A DNA stretch of 64,000 bases from Heterodera schachtii (GCA_023374025.1 SIJG01000011.1:1-64000), one strand, 5' to 3'; numbered from the stretch's first letter, positions 11,331 to 23,215 are shown. The notes: generated from the letters alone by a model not told the origin. Numbers and translations: made by a program.

Positions 11331-12349
11331 TTGTATTTGACAAGGTCAAAATCGATCTTTTTTATTATTAATTTTCAAAAAAATAAAAATTTGAAAAGTT
11401 GGTTCTGAAAATTGTTTGCAATTTTTTAATAAAAGTTTCATTTAAAAAATCTTTTATCTTTAATTATCTTTTCCATAAGGAATCAATTCATAAAACCTTT
11501 TTTTTAAATTTATTTTTGTTGTGAATTAATTTATAATTTATTTTTTATCAATGTCTTGAAATATATATATAATTATTATTTTTGGATTTCTTCTGAAATT
11601 GGAAGGGTTTGTTCAACAAATTTTTTTTAAAAGGATCTTTAGGTGGTGGCGTCGGCGTAAAATTTGAAAATGGTTTAATCCATGGATTTCTGGAGGCCTT
11701 TTTTTACTTTTTGCATTATATTCTAAAATAATTTAATTAAATTTAATAGACTAAACTAGGGTTTAGCCCTATGAACACCAAGGCCGAAAAATAAGATTTT
11801 AGAACAAACATGTCACAATGTTGAACATGGAAATGAATGAGAAGAACTTGCAGAAATATCTATGAAAAAATTTGAAAATTTTTTTCATTTTTCAATATTT
11901 TATGTTTTTATTGGAATTTGATAAAATTGTTGGAGAATTGGTTTTTTAAATGAATTGTCAATAAATAATTCGCAATAATTTTTACTATTGGATGTATGAA
12001 AGCATAATTTATATATAAAGAATTTTCTTAGGCTCCAATTTTTTGGTTCTAAATTGTCAAATTTCATATTGGGTGTATTAAGCAGGGTACGCAAGTTTCG
12101 AAGTTAAAAGTAAGATTTTGACCCCAAAAAATAAGATTATTTTTACATTATAGAAACAATTAAAAAGCATTATTGGCTGTTGTAAATAAAATGAAATCAA
12201 TTTGCAAAACAACAGTTTTATTGTTCAAAATAACCAGGGTTGCCAGATGAAAATATTCAAAATCAGCTTTTGCAAATAAAAACAAGCATTTTGAAAAATT
12301 TATTCCAAATGCTAAAAAAAAAAGCTTAAAATGTTTTTTTCGGAATGCT
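11331..12349. other. AT-rich intergenic, nothing recognised
   Basis: Only short chance reading frames. No splice-consistent homology to either gene family of the window was found. Confidence 0.5.
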
Positions 12350-12612
12350 TTGTCCAAAGTTTTTGGGATGTTCAGAATTTCACTATTTTATTTTATAAAA
12401 TTGGTTGGACAATTTGATGAATATAAAGTAAACAAACAGTTTATTCATCATTTTGATTCATACGCAATTTTGTCACATTGCCAATTCTTTCTCATAAATA
12501 TACAATGCCAAGGTGTGCCTCACTACATCGGAATTTCAACAATGAAGCCAAAATTCCTATTTAAAAACTAATTGAAATTAAAGGCCCAATAATTTATGCG
12601 GTGAATTCAAAA
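12350..12612 (+). pseudogene. Scrambled fragment of the secreted-protein family
   Basis: Pieces of exon 2 are present out of order. FRISLFYFIKL...EYKVNKQFIHHF resembles EISQFYF...EYKLNELFAYHF. A minus-oriented stretch at about 12460-12510 matches YLMRKNWQC. GISTMKPKFLFKN at 12530-12571 matches GIPTVKPKFVFK. The order and a strand flip show rearrangement. Confidence 0.65.
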
Positions 12613-13689
12613 TGAAATAAACTTTTAATTCTTTTATCATATTTTTCGTCTTTGCCAATTTTCATGTAAAAACATTGCCGCCAAAAGATAAAGCAGGTGA
12701 CCTGAATTAAATAATTGTACGTTTCTAAGTTCCTGCCAAAATTGTCCAACTATTTAACTATTATTCAATTAGGGCCGTTAACTGAATTTCTAAAAAATTT
12801 ACGGAAATACGGAATTCCGTTGGAACACCCCTTACCCAAGCTCAGGATTTTTAAAAAACTAACTAGGATTTTTAACCAAAAAAAGAACAATAGTCTGTGT
12901 TCCAAGAATGTAAAGAAATTCCGAGTTCAGACTTTTTGCGGGGCTTGAATTATGACTTTTGAAGTATATTTGAATTCAAATGATTATTTTGAAAATTGCT
13001 AAAATTATTAATTAAATCATATTTTAATTTTTAATAAGCTTATTAATATCGTAAACTCTTCATTGCAATTATTTTATTTGTGACTGTTAAATCATTAATT
13101 TATAATTCAAATGTCTCAATGAATTACCATTTTTATTGTTTTTTTATGCATTCTGTCCTTGGCAATTTATATTTGAAAATAGCAAAAGCATTTCCACTAT
13201 AAAATAAATTGATGAAATTTTTGGGTTTTTTTTTCAAACAATTAAAACTAAAAGCTTGGACCTAATCAGGTTCTATCCCAATTAGATTGAAAACCCGAGA
13301 TATCAAGTTTGAATGGCTTTGATTTTTTTTGTTATAAAAAGCTAACAAATGTTTCAAGAATCAATTAATTTATCAGGAAAAAATAAAAGTGTCTAAGTGT
13401 AAAATGAAAATAGAAAATAGAAAGACAAAAAAAAGAATAATTTTTAGAAATTTATTTATTATAATAATTAAGAAACTTTATCCGTTTTAATTATTATTTT
13501 TTTAAACTTTTTTATCAGTTATATTTCATATTCGTTCTATTTTTAATTTCTAAAAACCTACCATTATTTTTAAATAATATTGCGCAAATAAATTTTTACA
13601 TTTTACTTTTTTTCATTAAATTATTGGCAAAATGATTTTTTTTTAAAGTGAATTTTAGAGACAGAAGAGTCAATCATTTTGTGAAAAGG
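12613..13689. other. AT-rich intergenic, nothing recognised
   Basis: A frame at 12715-12948 has no recognisable domain. The rest is simple AT-rich sequence. Confidence 0.5.
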
Positions 13690-14280
13690 ATTTTCTTATG
13701 AAAATGGCGACGAATTGAAAGTGTAAAATTTGGCATTATATTCATATTCCAGATTTTCTTTTTCTTCATTATTTGCCGTATTTTCAATTGCTTTTAGCAA
13801 TTTTGCCTTTTCTTTTTTTTGGCCTTTTCTTTCGTATTTTCATACATTTTTTTCATATTCTGCTCAAATACTTCCCGTATTCTTTCGATGTCCGTTTGTC
13901 TTTTAAAATTTTTGTTCGTATTTTTTTTATGGGACCAATTTTTCTCTTTAATTTCAAAATTTAATTCTTCTTCGTTTGCCAAATTCAGCTCCCTAATACT
14001 ATTGGGCTTCTTTATTCATTTCCCCTTTCTTTCCAAAAGCATTTCGAATTTTTATTGAGTATTTTGACAGTTTTTATTAATTTAATCGAAGAATATATTT
14101 CAATAAATATTGACTTTCCCAGTGGTGCCAATTGTTTCGACACATTCGCATTTTTAGCTGAATAAATTATTATCATTATTATTTTAATAAATAAATATTC
14201 TATTAAACTCAAACAAACCTTTAGCATACAATCGGAATAAATATTCGTACAAAATTTCCAAATATTTCCAGATATTTTAG
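13690..14280 (-). pseudogene. Decayed secreted-protein family copy (exon 3 end and exon 4)
   Basis: Reading down from 14280, a degraded YLEIL.E end of exon 3 meets the conserved AAAG|GTTTG donor. Then come an intron ending TTATTCAG, and an exon with KNANVSKQLAPLGKSIFIE and NSKCFWKERGNE. After a frameshift near 14005, EEELNFEIKEKNWSHKK and EVFEQNMKKMYEN follow. The C-terminal part ends in a run of Lys/Gln codons. Frameshift and missing 5' exons make this a pseudogene. Confidence 0.75.
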
Positions 14281-14281
14281 G

Positions 14282-14949
14282 TAAAACATATATTTGTTTT
14301 TTTAATTTACAAAGTGAAAAATATCCAATTCAACTCGCCCTAAAAACGGGCCAATTTTGACGTAGGTCCGTTTTCTTGTTTATTAATATATATTTTCGTA
14401 AAATGAATAATACAAATTATTAATTAATACATCCAATATTAAAATTTAATGCAAATTATTTGTCGACAATTCACTTAAAAAATTAAAATTAAATAAAAAT
14501 TCGATGGAAATCCACAAATTGATTAAAATAAAACATATTAACTAATAATTATTCTTTTAAATCCTTTTAAAACCTGTGCAAATAATTATTATTTTAATTT
14601 AAAAAATAAAAAATTTTTAACCCTCTTCTATAATTCATTGATAATATTCTATCTTCTTTTCCCAATTTTTTTTTTCAAATAATTTGCATTCGTTTTTACT
14701 ATTATAGGTATTATTTTATAATTTATATAAATGCATTTTTACAATTTATTTTTTAATTAAATTGTTGGCAAATTGATTTTTTAAGTGAAAATTGTCGACA
14801 AATAATTTGCATTGGTTTTTACTATTTCATTTAAGAAAATATATATTAATAAACAAGAAAACGGACCTACGTCAAAATTGGTGTTTTTAAGGCGAGTTGA
14901 ATTGGATATTTTTCATTTTGTTAATTTAAAAAAACAAAAATATGTTTTA
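14282..14949. mobile_element. Inverted-repeat element, about 115-bp arms
   Basis: The left arm from 14282 (TAAAACAT, then AATATCCAATTCAACTCGCC, then GACGTAGGTCCGTTTTCTTG) is the inverse of the right arm ending at 14949. The arms reach about 14400 and 14825. A partial relative of the arm lies at about 10888-10940. No coding sequence. It abuts the pseudogene at 13690-14280, so it probably inserted in a gene copy. Confidence 0.8.
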
Positions 14950-15000
14950 TTCATTCTCTTTAATCTCTTTTATTATTATTGCTCATTTTTCTATTTCCAA

Positions 15001-15070
15001 TTTCCGGGTTTGAACCGGCGTCTCTGGCTTTCCGGACCAGTGTTCTACCAGCTGAACTACCGACCCTGCC
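15001..15070 (-). tRNA. tRNA-like sequence, probably pseudogene
   Basis: On the minus strand the D arm (TAGTTCAGCTGGTAGAACA), a 5-bp anticodon stem CTGGT/GCCAG and a B-box GGTTCAAACCC are all recognisable. The seven-base loop CCGGAAA would put GGA at the anticodon position but has C, not T, at position 33. No acceptor stem pairs. It looks like a degraded tRNA or tRNA-derived element rather than a functional tRNA. Confidence 0.4.
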
Positions 15071-15194
15071 CTCTTCAGCTCCCCACTTTGCTCGATCATC
15101 CATTAATCTTCCTCTCGGGGAAGCTTCTTCTTCTCTATCTCATAGTATTTAAAAAATATAAGTTTTTACACAAAAATTTCAAAAAATGGCAACT

Positions 15195-15555
15195 AAAAGA
15201 TTTGAAGGATTAAGGGCAAATATATTCGAAAATGCCAAGGAAAATGCCAAGGAAGCAAAGCAGAAATTGGAAAAAGAAAATCAGAAACAGAAGAAATAAC
15301 TGTTAATTTATAAAAAGATGCTTCTTTTAAAAAAATTTTGAGAGATTTTTTAAAATGGCTAAAAATATTCAAAGTATTTAAGTCGGATATAAGGGAAAGG
15401 AAATATTAATTTGTTTTATAAAAGCATGATCACTTTTAAAATTGGGACGAAATATGAAGAACTCTGCCAAAGGGCTCGCGAACATTTAGATCGATTATAT
15501 GCTGAAAATTCAGGTTTAATTTGCTTAATTATTTTAATTAGGGAGACGACCAAAT
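15195..15555 (+). pseudogene. Rearranged fragments of the secreted-protein family
   Basis: From about 15210 the plus strand encodes ANIFENAKENAKEAKQKLEKE, matching the last exon of the minus-strand copy. Behind it are mutated exon-3 pieces (MAKNIQSI-like at about 15355, EHLDRLYAE at about 15485). The junction AATTAGGGAGACGAC (15538-15550) is the exon-2 acceptor region of the intact genes. The exons are out of order. Confidence 0.65.
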
Positions 15556-15559
15556 GTTT

Positions 15560-16205
15560 TGAAAAAAATTTGTAAAATATAAGTCGTTCCAGTAGCCTAG
15601 TTATTTCTTATTTTTCGATTTAAAAAACACAATATTTTTGTCTAATAAAAACTTTGGCATTTTTTATCTCGGCACATGGGTCCATTTGGCTGAAATTGAA
15701 AACATTTTTCTTAAGATCCCAGGGGTGGCTCTATTACCCAAAAAATCTCATTCCGAAATCCCACGGACACTTGGCCACCTCCCTTTGTAAGACACTTCCC
15801 TGGTGCACCCTGAAAATATGTTTAAATCTTCTGACAATTCTTCGCCGATTTGAATCTTAAAAGTTCAATTTTATGCGTTGCAAAAAATAATAATAAAATA
15901 AAATTGTTTTAATTCAAGAATTTATAAAATACAATTTAATTGAATAAAAAGGCTAAACAATTGAAAAAATATGCAGTAAATAAGAAAGATAAAATAGTAC
16001 GCAACTTAGAGACAGAATGAATATCATTGAAAACAATATCAGCTAATCAAATGATTTAATGAAAAAATGGATTTTTTTTAATATTTTCAATTTAAAAAAA
16101 TATAAAAAATGGGAAAAGAAGACAAAACAAAACTCAATAAAAAATAAAAAACAATTGAAAAGGGAAAAGACCAGCAGAATTTCGGCGGATGTTAGCAACC
16201 AAAAA
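15560..16205. other. AT-rich intergenic, nothing recognised
   Basis: The frame at 15654-15860 has no recognisable domain. The rest is the 3' flank of the secreted-protein gene copy B. Confidence 0.5.
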
Positions 16206-17927
16206 TTAAGAAAATGGCGACGAATTTAAAGTGCCAAATTTATCATAATATTCATTCTTCAGATTTTCTTTTTCTTTAATTTCTTCTGTTTCTGATTTTG
16301 CTTTTTCCAATTTATCCTTTGCTTCCTTGGCATTTTCCTTGGCATTTTTAAATATATTTGCCATTAATCCTTCAAATTCTTTGCGAAGTTCGGAAATTTT
16401 TATTTCCGTCTCAGTCTTTGGTGCTTTTAACTCAATTTTCGCTTTAATTTCGCAATTTATTTCATCAATATTTACCAAATTCATCTCCCAGATATCATAG
16501 AATTCACTCAGTTCATTTTCACCTTTTTGCCAAAAACATTTCGAAATTCCATTCAAATAGTCGACAACACCAATTAAGCTGAGAAGGTAGTGACCTCTTT
16601 CAATAAATATTGGTTTCACCAATGGTGGAAATTGTTTCGACACTTTCGGATTTTTAGCTTAATAAATTATTGTCATTATTAACAAATTAAAAATATATAA
16701 AATTAAACAAACCTTCAACAAAAAGCCGAAAGAAATATTCATATAAAATGATCAAATATTTTCGATATTTTTGGCATTCCGTCCGTTCTTTTTCATTAAA
16801 TTCTTTCCCAATTTTCTCACAGTGCCAATTCTCTCTCATCAAATACATAATGCCAAGGTAAGATTCGTATTTTTGCGTCAAATGCTCTTTCATTTTCTCA
16901 ATTTCGTCTAACCCAAAAGAGACCATTCGCCTATCTTTGTACAAAGAAATGTTTCCTTCCTCTTTCTTTCGATTTAAAAAAATTGAATATTCTTTAGCTA
17001 TTTTAAAAATTTTCTCAAAATTTGTCGCTAATCCTTTGACAAATTCCAAAAATAGAGCATCTTCCCTCTAAATTATGAATTTTTATTTAATTTTTATTGA
17101 ATGTTAAGTCTCACCCATGTCCTTTCATCATCGAATTTTGAAGCCACTATTATTTTATGTTTGTCATCATTTATTTCATTGGCTCTCCATTTATCGTCTT
17201 TTTTTGCCCTCTCTTCCGCTTTTTTCAACATTTCCTCCAAGTATTCTTCAAAATTTTTTTCACAATTTTGTCGGATTATTTCGTCTAAATTTTCATTTGT
17301 TTGGCATTCATTCGCTGTGTCAATTGCCAATTGCAAAATCATTTCATTAATTGACAATTTTTGTTCATAATTCAATCTCTTCTCATTCAACAATTTTGGT
17401 TCAAAATAAACATCGAACAATTCGTTTAATTTATATTCATAATATTCACTTTCTTCTATAATCAAATAAAATTGCGAAATTTTGACGAGACAATTCACCG
17501 CATAAATTAGTGGCCCTTCAATTTCAATTGGTTCTTTAAACACAAATTTTGGCTTCACTGTTGGAATTCCAATATATTCTCTGATCAAATATTCGTACAA
17601 AATGTCCAAATATTTGCGATATTTTTGGCATTCTGTCCGTTCATATTCTTTAAATTCCTCCGCAATTTTGTCACATTGCCAATTGATTCTCATAAAATAC
17701 AAAATGCCAATGTAAGCTTCATATTTTTGCTTTGTAAATTCACTAATTTTAGTTTTTTGAACACCTTTCATAAATGCAATTAGCATTTTGTCGTCGACCT
17801 AATTAAAATAGGTTAAACAAAATAAATATTTAAAAGTGAAACTCACCGATGAATTTGCATTGGAAATTGGAAATAAGAAATTGAGGGAAAAAATTACAAA
17901 AGGAATTAAAGAATAAGGATAAAGCAT
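16206..17927 (-). CDS. Predicted secreted Lys/Glu-rich helical protein, copy B (four exons)
   Basis: Model on the minus strand: exons 17927-17847, 17798-17115, 17067-16713 and 16657-16206, 523 residues. Exon 1 is 27 codons, MLYPYSLIPFVIFSLNFLFP then ISNANSS, a clear signal peptide. It ends at TCG|GTGAGT, and exon 2 resumes in phase 0 with VDDKMLIAFMKG. Introns are 48, 47 and 55 nt. Intron 2 starts GTGAGACTT and ends ATTTAG. Intron 3 starts GTTTG and ends TTATTAAG. Exons 2 and 3 each carry a Cys-containing helical motif (NWQCDKIAEEF...ECQKYRKYLDILYEY and NWHCEKIGKEF...ECQKYRKYLIILYEY), so the protein has an internal repeat. The last exon is Lys/Glu-rich and coiled-coil-like. All frames are open and all splice sites have paralogous support. 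The family is not recognised; a secreted role is predicted only. Confidence 0.82.
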
Positions 17928-18239
17928 TTGCTTTTTTAAAATCTAAATAGTTATACGACCCGTTTAAGGATTTAATGCGGCGGAATTTGAAAAAAAGTTA
18001 AATCTATATTTATAATATAAAATTGTTAAAACTAGGTTAAATATTATGCCTTATAAACATTAATGTTTTTTTTTGATTTCAAAAAGACTGATTACAATTT
18101 GATTTTGTATTTTTTAAATTAATATAACTGAATAGATTTTCTAAATTAAAAAGTTATTGTCAAATTGAGAAAATAAATGACTATTAAATGAATAAATGGC
18201 AAATTACAATGCCTTTTAAACGGAGTAAAAATAGGTTAT
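17928..18239. other. Upstream region of secreted-protein gene copy B
   Basis: AT-rich, with no distinct promoter element that I can defend. It leads into the satellite at 18240. Confidence 0.45.
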
Positions 18240-18485
18240 AAAATGGTGAATGATCATCAGTAGGAATAACCAAATCTATATTTTACTTTTTCTAATTACT
18301 TATATAATTTGTATATATTATTATTAAATTATGATGCAATTATTAAAACTAATGGTGAATGATCATCAGTAGGAATAACCAAATCTATATTTTACTTTAT
18401 CTAATTACTTCATATAATTTGTATATATATTATTAATTATGATGTAATTATTAAAATTAATGGTGAATGATCATCAATAGGATTA
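18240..18485 (+). repeat. Satellite related to the 1-711 array, about 115-bp unit
   Basis: The unit core GAATGATCATCAGTAGGAAT occurs at about 18250 and 18356, and as a partial third copy at 18465. It is followed by TATAATTTGTATATA and TATGATGCAATTATTAAAA. These cores correspond to GCTCATCTGTAG, TATAGTTTGTATATT and ATGACGCAATCTTTAAAA of the first array, so both are one satellite family. Confidence 0.8.
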
Positions 18486-18551
18486 ACTAAAGTGACTTCC
18501 TTGAATTAAATGTTCAAATAAAATTAAAGTCCATTAATTATTTTTCATTTA

Positions 18552-18700
18552 CTTAGGGTGTAACATAAGTTTCCGCACAACTTTTTTTTAAAGAAATTTT
18601 TTTAATATAAATTCAACAATCATAATCATTATCCGAAATCCTCGCCATTATTATCAATAATATGTTGCCATTATTCTGGAAAGAGATCAATCCTAATGGA
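18552..18700 (-). pseudogene. Possible mariner/Tc1-type element end
   Basis: TTAGGGTGTAACATAAGTTTCCGCAC at 18553-18578 resembles a mariner-type terminal repeat. On the minus strand just inside it, a frame with DLFPEWQHIIDNNGEDF resembles the C-terminal end of mariner-family transposases. No catalytic domain follows, so only a stub is present. This is by resemblance to family patterns, not by search. Confidence 0.4.
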
Positions 18701-19729
18701 AAAGTATTTATGGAGTTAGAGTTTAAAAATGGTCATTTTCGAGGTATGTATTTTTGGTGGCTGATTTAAAGAAAAATTAAAGAGATACCGAGACAGAGAA
18801 ATAGTGATTAGATTGAGAAAAGTTAGGACTTTATGAATAAAAAATATAAAATTTTAATTCCTAAAAATTGAATTATTAGAGAGACGAGTCTGAATGTGGT
18901 CTCCAAAAACGGTATTTTTCAAGACCATCAAGTAACAAAATGTTTTAAAAATGCTTTTGGAAATTTTGAATTTAATTAAACTGGGTATATCGACCACGCT
19001 GAGTCCAAATATGGCCTTAGATTTGGTCTCTGGGATCTCAACAAACCTGTACAGCTCCAACTTCATGCATGGAGTTGGAGCAGTACAAGCTCAGGTTGAA
19101 AAAATAGGTCCGATTTAAGGCCATGTTCGGACTCTACTGGTCTAAATTGTTCAGAAAAACTTAATTTTTATTATACCAGCTTTCATTTTTGACCATAAAA
19201 AATTCAAGAAAAATTAGTGGGAAATTTTCCAATTTTGGCATGGTTGGGAAAAAGGCTGTAAAAATTGATCAGGGAAATAAAAGAGAAAGGATAATAAAAT
19301 ATCAAAGAGGACACCATGACGAACAAAATAAAAAAAGAATCATTTAAATAGGTGCAGAAATAATGGAGTTATGAATTTTTGAATTTTTAGTCAAAAATGC
19401 CATTTATGGTAATAATAGGCATCATTGAAAATGGCATAAATTGGGTGTGAACCTTACTGCCAATTTTTTTTAAAGGGATTGGTAATTGAGATTAATTTAT
19501 TTTTAATGGAAAAAATTGAATTTAAATTTATATTTAACAAAACAAAAAATAATATCCTTATAAATTTAATTTTTTAATATTAAAAATTCTATCGGATTTT
19601 AATAAAAGGCATTAATTCATTAATTTATTAGGTTTTTTTAAATAAAAGGTATTGTCAAATAGAGAAAGTAAATGATTATTAAATGGAAAATGGCAATGAC
19701 ACTGCCTTTAAAGGGAATAAAAATTGATT
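18701..19729. other. Intergenic, nothing recognised
   Basis: The frame at 19066-18854 has no recognisable domain. Simple AT-rich sequence follows. Confidence 0.5.
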
Positions 19730-19915
19730 TTGAAAATAATGATGATCGCTTCAGTAGGATTATCCAAATCAATTTTTTACTTTAGCTATTTTATTTATAT
19801 AATTTATGTATATTATTATTAATTATGATGCAATTATTTAAAATGATGAATGATCACCAGTAGGATTATCCAAATCAATGTTTTACTTCATTTAATTATA
19901 TATTATTATTAAAAT
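19730..19915 (+). repeat. Third block of the satellite family, diverged
   Basis: Two degenerate units with ATGATCGCTTCAGTAGGATT and AATGATCACCAGTAGGATTA, followed by ATCCAAATCAAT and TATTAATTATGATGCAATT. The unit order is the same as at 18240-18485. Confidence 0.7.
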
Positions 19916-20090
19916 AATTTTGCTTTGACGAAAACGAAACACGAAATGAAAAATGAAAATTTTTTAAAACCGAAAACGAAAACATAACGAAAAAACTATG
20001 GCGGACGAAAACGAAACACCAAATCGAAACTCAAAAAGTGCCAAAAAGTAAGACGAAATGAAAACAAAACGAAATTTTGTTCAGCCATGA
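19915..20090. repeat. Remnant resembling hAT subterminal repeats
   Basis: Repeated ACGAAAACGAAAC words and CTCAAAAAGTG resemble the subterminal regions of the hAT element at 47465-50257 (for example about 47490-47660 and 50095-50245). No CAGGGG terminus is seen, so this is probably a degraded non-autonomous copy. Confidence 0.55.
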
Positions 20091-20149
20091 TTGGGATAAG
20101 GACCGTCGAACCGATTATTTCATTATCTATTAAATATTACGTCAAAAAG

Positions 20150-20639
20150 GGTCAATTAAATCCGTTTGTACGAATAACTCGAGACCAGTGATGAGTTCCT
20201 TAAATTTCTACGCAAGTTTGAATGAATCTCGAAAAATAATTTATGTCCAACTTAATTGAAATCTCCTTTTGGTAGTTCTGCTGCTAGTCGTTTTCCATTT
20301 CCATTTTCATTGATATTTTCATTCTTCTTTCCCCATTTTTTAATTATTTTTTCGTCTTTAATTCTTCAAATTTTTGTTAGGTAAATTTTAGAGAATATTT
20401 TCGAAATTATTCTTTTTTGGTCGAAAGAAATTATTTAACGAGGAAGGAGAAGGAATAAAATTATAAAATAAAAGAGAGAGAGAGAGAGAGAGAGAAAAAG
20501 GGAAAAATCATCAACCAAAAAGAGATTTAAATTAAATTAGACATAGAGATTATTTTTCGTAATTCATTCTAATTAGCGTAGAAATTTAAGATGCTCATCC
20601 CTGGTCTCGAGTTAGTCGTACAAACGGATTTAATTGACC
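20150..20639. mobile_element. MITE with about 64-bp terminal inverted repeats
   Basis: The left arm 20150-20213 begins GGTCAATTAAATCCGTTTG and contains CTCGAGACCAGTGATGAG. The right arm 20576-20639 is its inverse with few mismatches. The interior is AT-rich with a short (AG)n run and no ORF. No clear target duplication. Confidence 0.85.
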
Positions 20640-21479
20640 ATAAAGTACTCGACATTTGTCCATTTTTTTGAATAATTTCTATTCACAAAACTCTTCTAAA
20701 TTTTCAAAAAATGGGCGCACCGGTTCAGGGGGACTGCCCCGAAAACCAAACAGTCGATTTTTTCAAGTGTCCATTTGGGGTGCTCAAACAATTTAAGCGC
20801 TTCCAATTCCTTCTACAATCGACTTTATACAACCCATTATAAGCGCTAAAATTATCAGAGTGCCGAAAATCGGGTTCAGGGGGACTGCCCCGAAAAACCA
20901 AAAAAAAAAAAATTATTTCGAAAAAAAATTATTTAAAGGAATGAAAAGCTAATGTGATAAAATTGGTTAATTCTCTCGTCCTTTCAGTATCCCTGCAAAG
21001 TTTGATGCGCTTCCGATCAGTTTCTTAAAACAAAGTTAAGCCTAAACTTTTTCGTGTAATTAAAAAGGAATTAAAAATTTCTAAAATATTTATTCATCGC
21101 CCTTTTTGATTGTAAAAGCATCAGAGAGCTTTATTTAACATGTAAATAAAATTTGGTGCGTTTCAGTGCACTTTCTGAAAAAATAATTATGAATTAATTT
21201 TGCAAAAAATAAATAAAATAGTGAAAGTTTAAAAATTTACAAAAAATTTAAATTCATAGTTTCTAATTTTATTGCATCATAGAATAGGCAATTAATTCTA
21301 AATTAAATTTAATCTAAAGCAAAAAATTAAAAATTTGGATTTCAGTAAAATGTTTGTTAACTTTACTCCCATGCTATTTAAATGCCAAAAAATAAACAGA
21401 AAATGGGAAATATCCTGCAAAAAGAGTGGATTTTGGGACACCAAAATATTTTTTGCCAATAACATTGCGAAATATCATT
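20640..21479. other. Intergenic with a 25-bp direct repeat
   Basis: GTTCAGGGGGACTGCCCCGA occurs at about 20724 and 20873, each with the imperfect palindrome GGGG-ACTG-CCCC. Otherwise AT-rich, with no gene recognised. Confidence 0.55.
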
Positions 21480-21730
21480 CAGTGTTTTGACTATGAAAAT
21501 TAATTTCATTTGGTGATTTTTGTAACCACGCATAAATATTGGCTTAACCGCAAGGCAAATATTTGCGATACATTTTGCATTGTTCTTTAATTTGTTTCCC
21601 AATTTCATCACAATGCCAATTCTCTCTCATCAAAAACAAAAGGCCAAGATAGGCCTCATACTTTTGCGTCAAATTCTTTTTCATTTTCTCAACTTCAAAT
21701 AACCCAAAAGAGATCAAGCAGTAATCAGTA
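21480..21730 (-). pseudogene. Secreted-protein family fragment (exons 3-4)
   Basis: Reading down from about 21725, a frame with KMKKNLTQKYEAYLGLLFLMRENWHCDEIGKQIKEQ-like codons (mutated ECQKY region) runs into KPIFMRGYKNH and LNDISQCYWQK. That is exon 3 joined to exon 4 without the intron boundary intact. Confidence 0.65.
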
Positions 21731-21989
21731 GGGCCCGCTCTATTCTAACTTTTATATTTTGGACTTTTTGTACTTAATGCCTATTTGCCTATTTTTGTGC
21801 CTATTTCGCCATTTTTGTCGACTTTTTCAGGATTTCCGAAAAATCCTTAATAAAAATGCAATAAAAATGAAAAATACACCCCTAAGAATCGACCTGAAAA
21901 AATTCAGAAAACACATCTTTAAGAATTGAAAAAACTACAATCCTATAAAAAACCATACACAAAAATATTGATTTTTCTTAGTAAGCTCA

Positions 21990-22870
21990 ATTTTTTGATT
22001 GCATAAAGACTGAAATTTATTATTTGATATTGCCTTTTCTTCCTTGGCATTTTCTTTTGCATTTTCATACATTTCTTTCATTTTTTGATTAAATTCTTGC
22101 CCAATGATTGTCTCCACTTTCATAATTTTCCTCATTTTTAATTCAACTCGTCCTCATTTTTCAAATACCATTTATTTAAAGGGTCTACCCAAATATCATT
22201 TGAATTATTATTCATGAGTTTCGATGACTTCAATTAACATCACATTCCCTCTTCTGTAATCATCTCTAAATATTGGCTTAACTGCTGGAAATTTATTGCC
22301 CAATTCAGCACTTTTACCTTAAAAATGATTTTTATTGTAGTTGGACTTATCTAATGGAAAATGGAATTCCGCATTTCTCCTATCTTTGACAAATTCCGAA
22401 AAGAAAGCATCTTCAGTCTAAATTTTGTATATATTTAATTTCCATTTAATGTTAAATTTCTCACCCATTTCCATTGATGATCGAATTTAGAATTAATAAT
22501 TATCAATTTTTGTCATCATTTATATCATTGGCTTTCTCTGTGTTGTCTTTTTTTGCCCTTTCCTCCGCGCTTTTAAACATTTCCTCCAAATTTTCTTTAA
22601 AATTTTGTTTGATTATTCCGTCTAAACTTTCATTTGTTTGCCATTCATTCGCCGTGTCAATTGCCAATTGCAAAATCATTTAATTAATTGTCAATTTTTG
22701 TTCATTTTCTAATTTTAATCCTTTTTTTCAATCTCTTCTCATTCAACAATTTTGGTTGAAAGCGATGATTAAACAATTTGTTTAATTCGCATTTGTAAAT
22801 GTTTCTTCTTCCTATATCAAAATAAAATTGCGAAATATTCACAAGACAATTCTACGCATAAAGCTTAGAA
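21990..22870 (-). pseudogene. Decayed copy of the secreted-protein gene (exons 2-4)
   Basis: From 22870 down, CLVNISQFYFDI, FNHRFQPKLLNEKR and CKMILQLAIDTANEWQTNESLD-like codons match exon 2. The GTGAGA donor (about 22465) and the next exon start, with EDAFFSEFVKD (22420-22375), are still visible. Exon-4-like codons follow, ending around EFNQKMKEMYENAKENAKEEK (about 22100-22030). Several frameshifts and in-frame stops. Confidence 0.7.
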
Positions 22871-23084
22871 AAATAAAATTAACAAAAAGAATTATGTTTC
22901 AAAATTATTTAATATTTTTTGGTAGCTCCAAATAAAAAATGATCATTCAAAAGAACGATTATAAAATATTATCCAGGGAAATTCTAATAGGATTATTATA
23001 TTTAGCAAAAGAATTTTTAACTTTAATTTAACATACAATCAGTACCGAAAAAAAAGATCAATTTTTGTATTTATCTCTAAAATA

Positions 23085-23215
23085 ATAATGTTAGAATATA
23101 TAATCGAGTTACAATTTTTTATGTATGATTTTTTTTGTTGTAATTTGGCGTACTTTGGTCACCAATTCATTCATTGTCACTGTATATTACAGTTCCCGTT
23201 TAAGAATACGGTAAA
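23085..23215 (+). pseudogene. Receptor gene relic: intron 6 and the start of exon 7
   Basis: TAGAATATATAATCGAGTTAC and GGCGTACTTTGGTCACCAATTCAT match intron 6 of the receptor gene at 59872-62148 (61745-61820). Then comes the acceptor ATTACAG followed by TTCCCGTTTAAGAATACGG, the start of exon 7. Homology stops at about 23213. Confidence 0.75.

Noticed and set aside
20724..20900. Possible terminator or riboswitch at the GGGGGACTGCCCC palindromes
   Set aside because: Two direct copies 149 bp apart with no adjacent gene; most likely part of an unclassified repeat.
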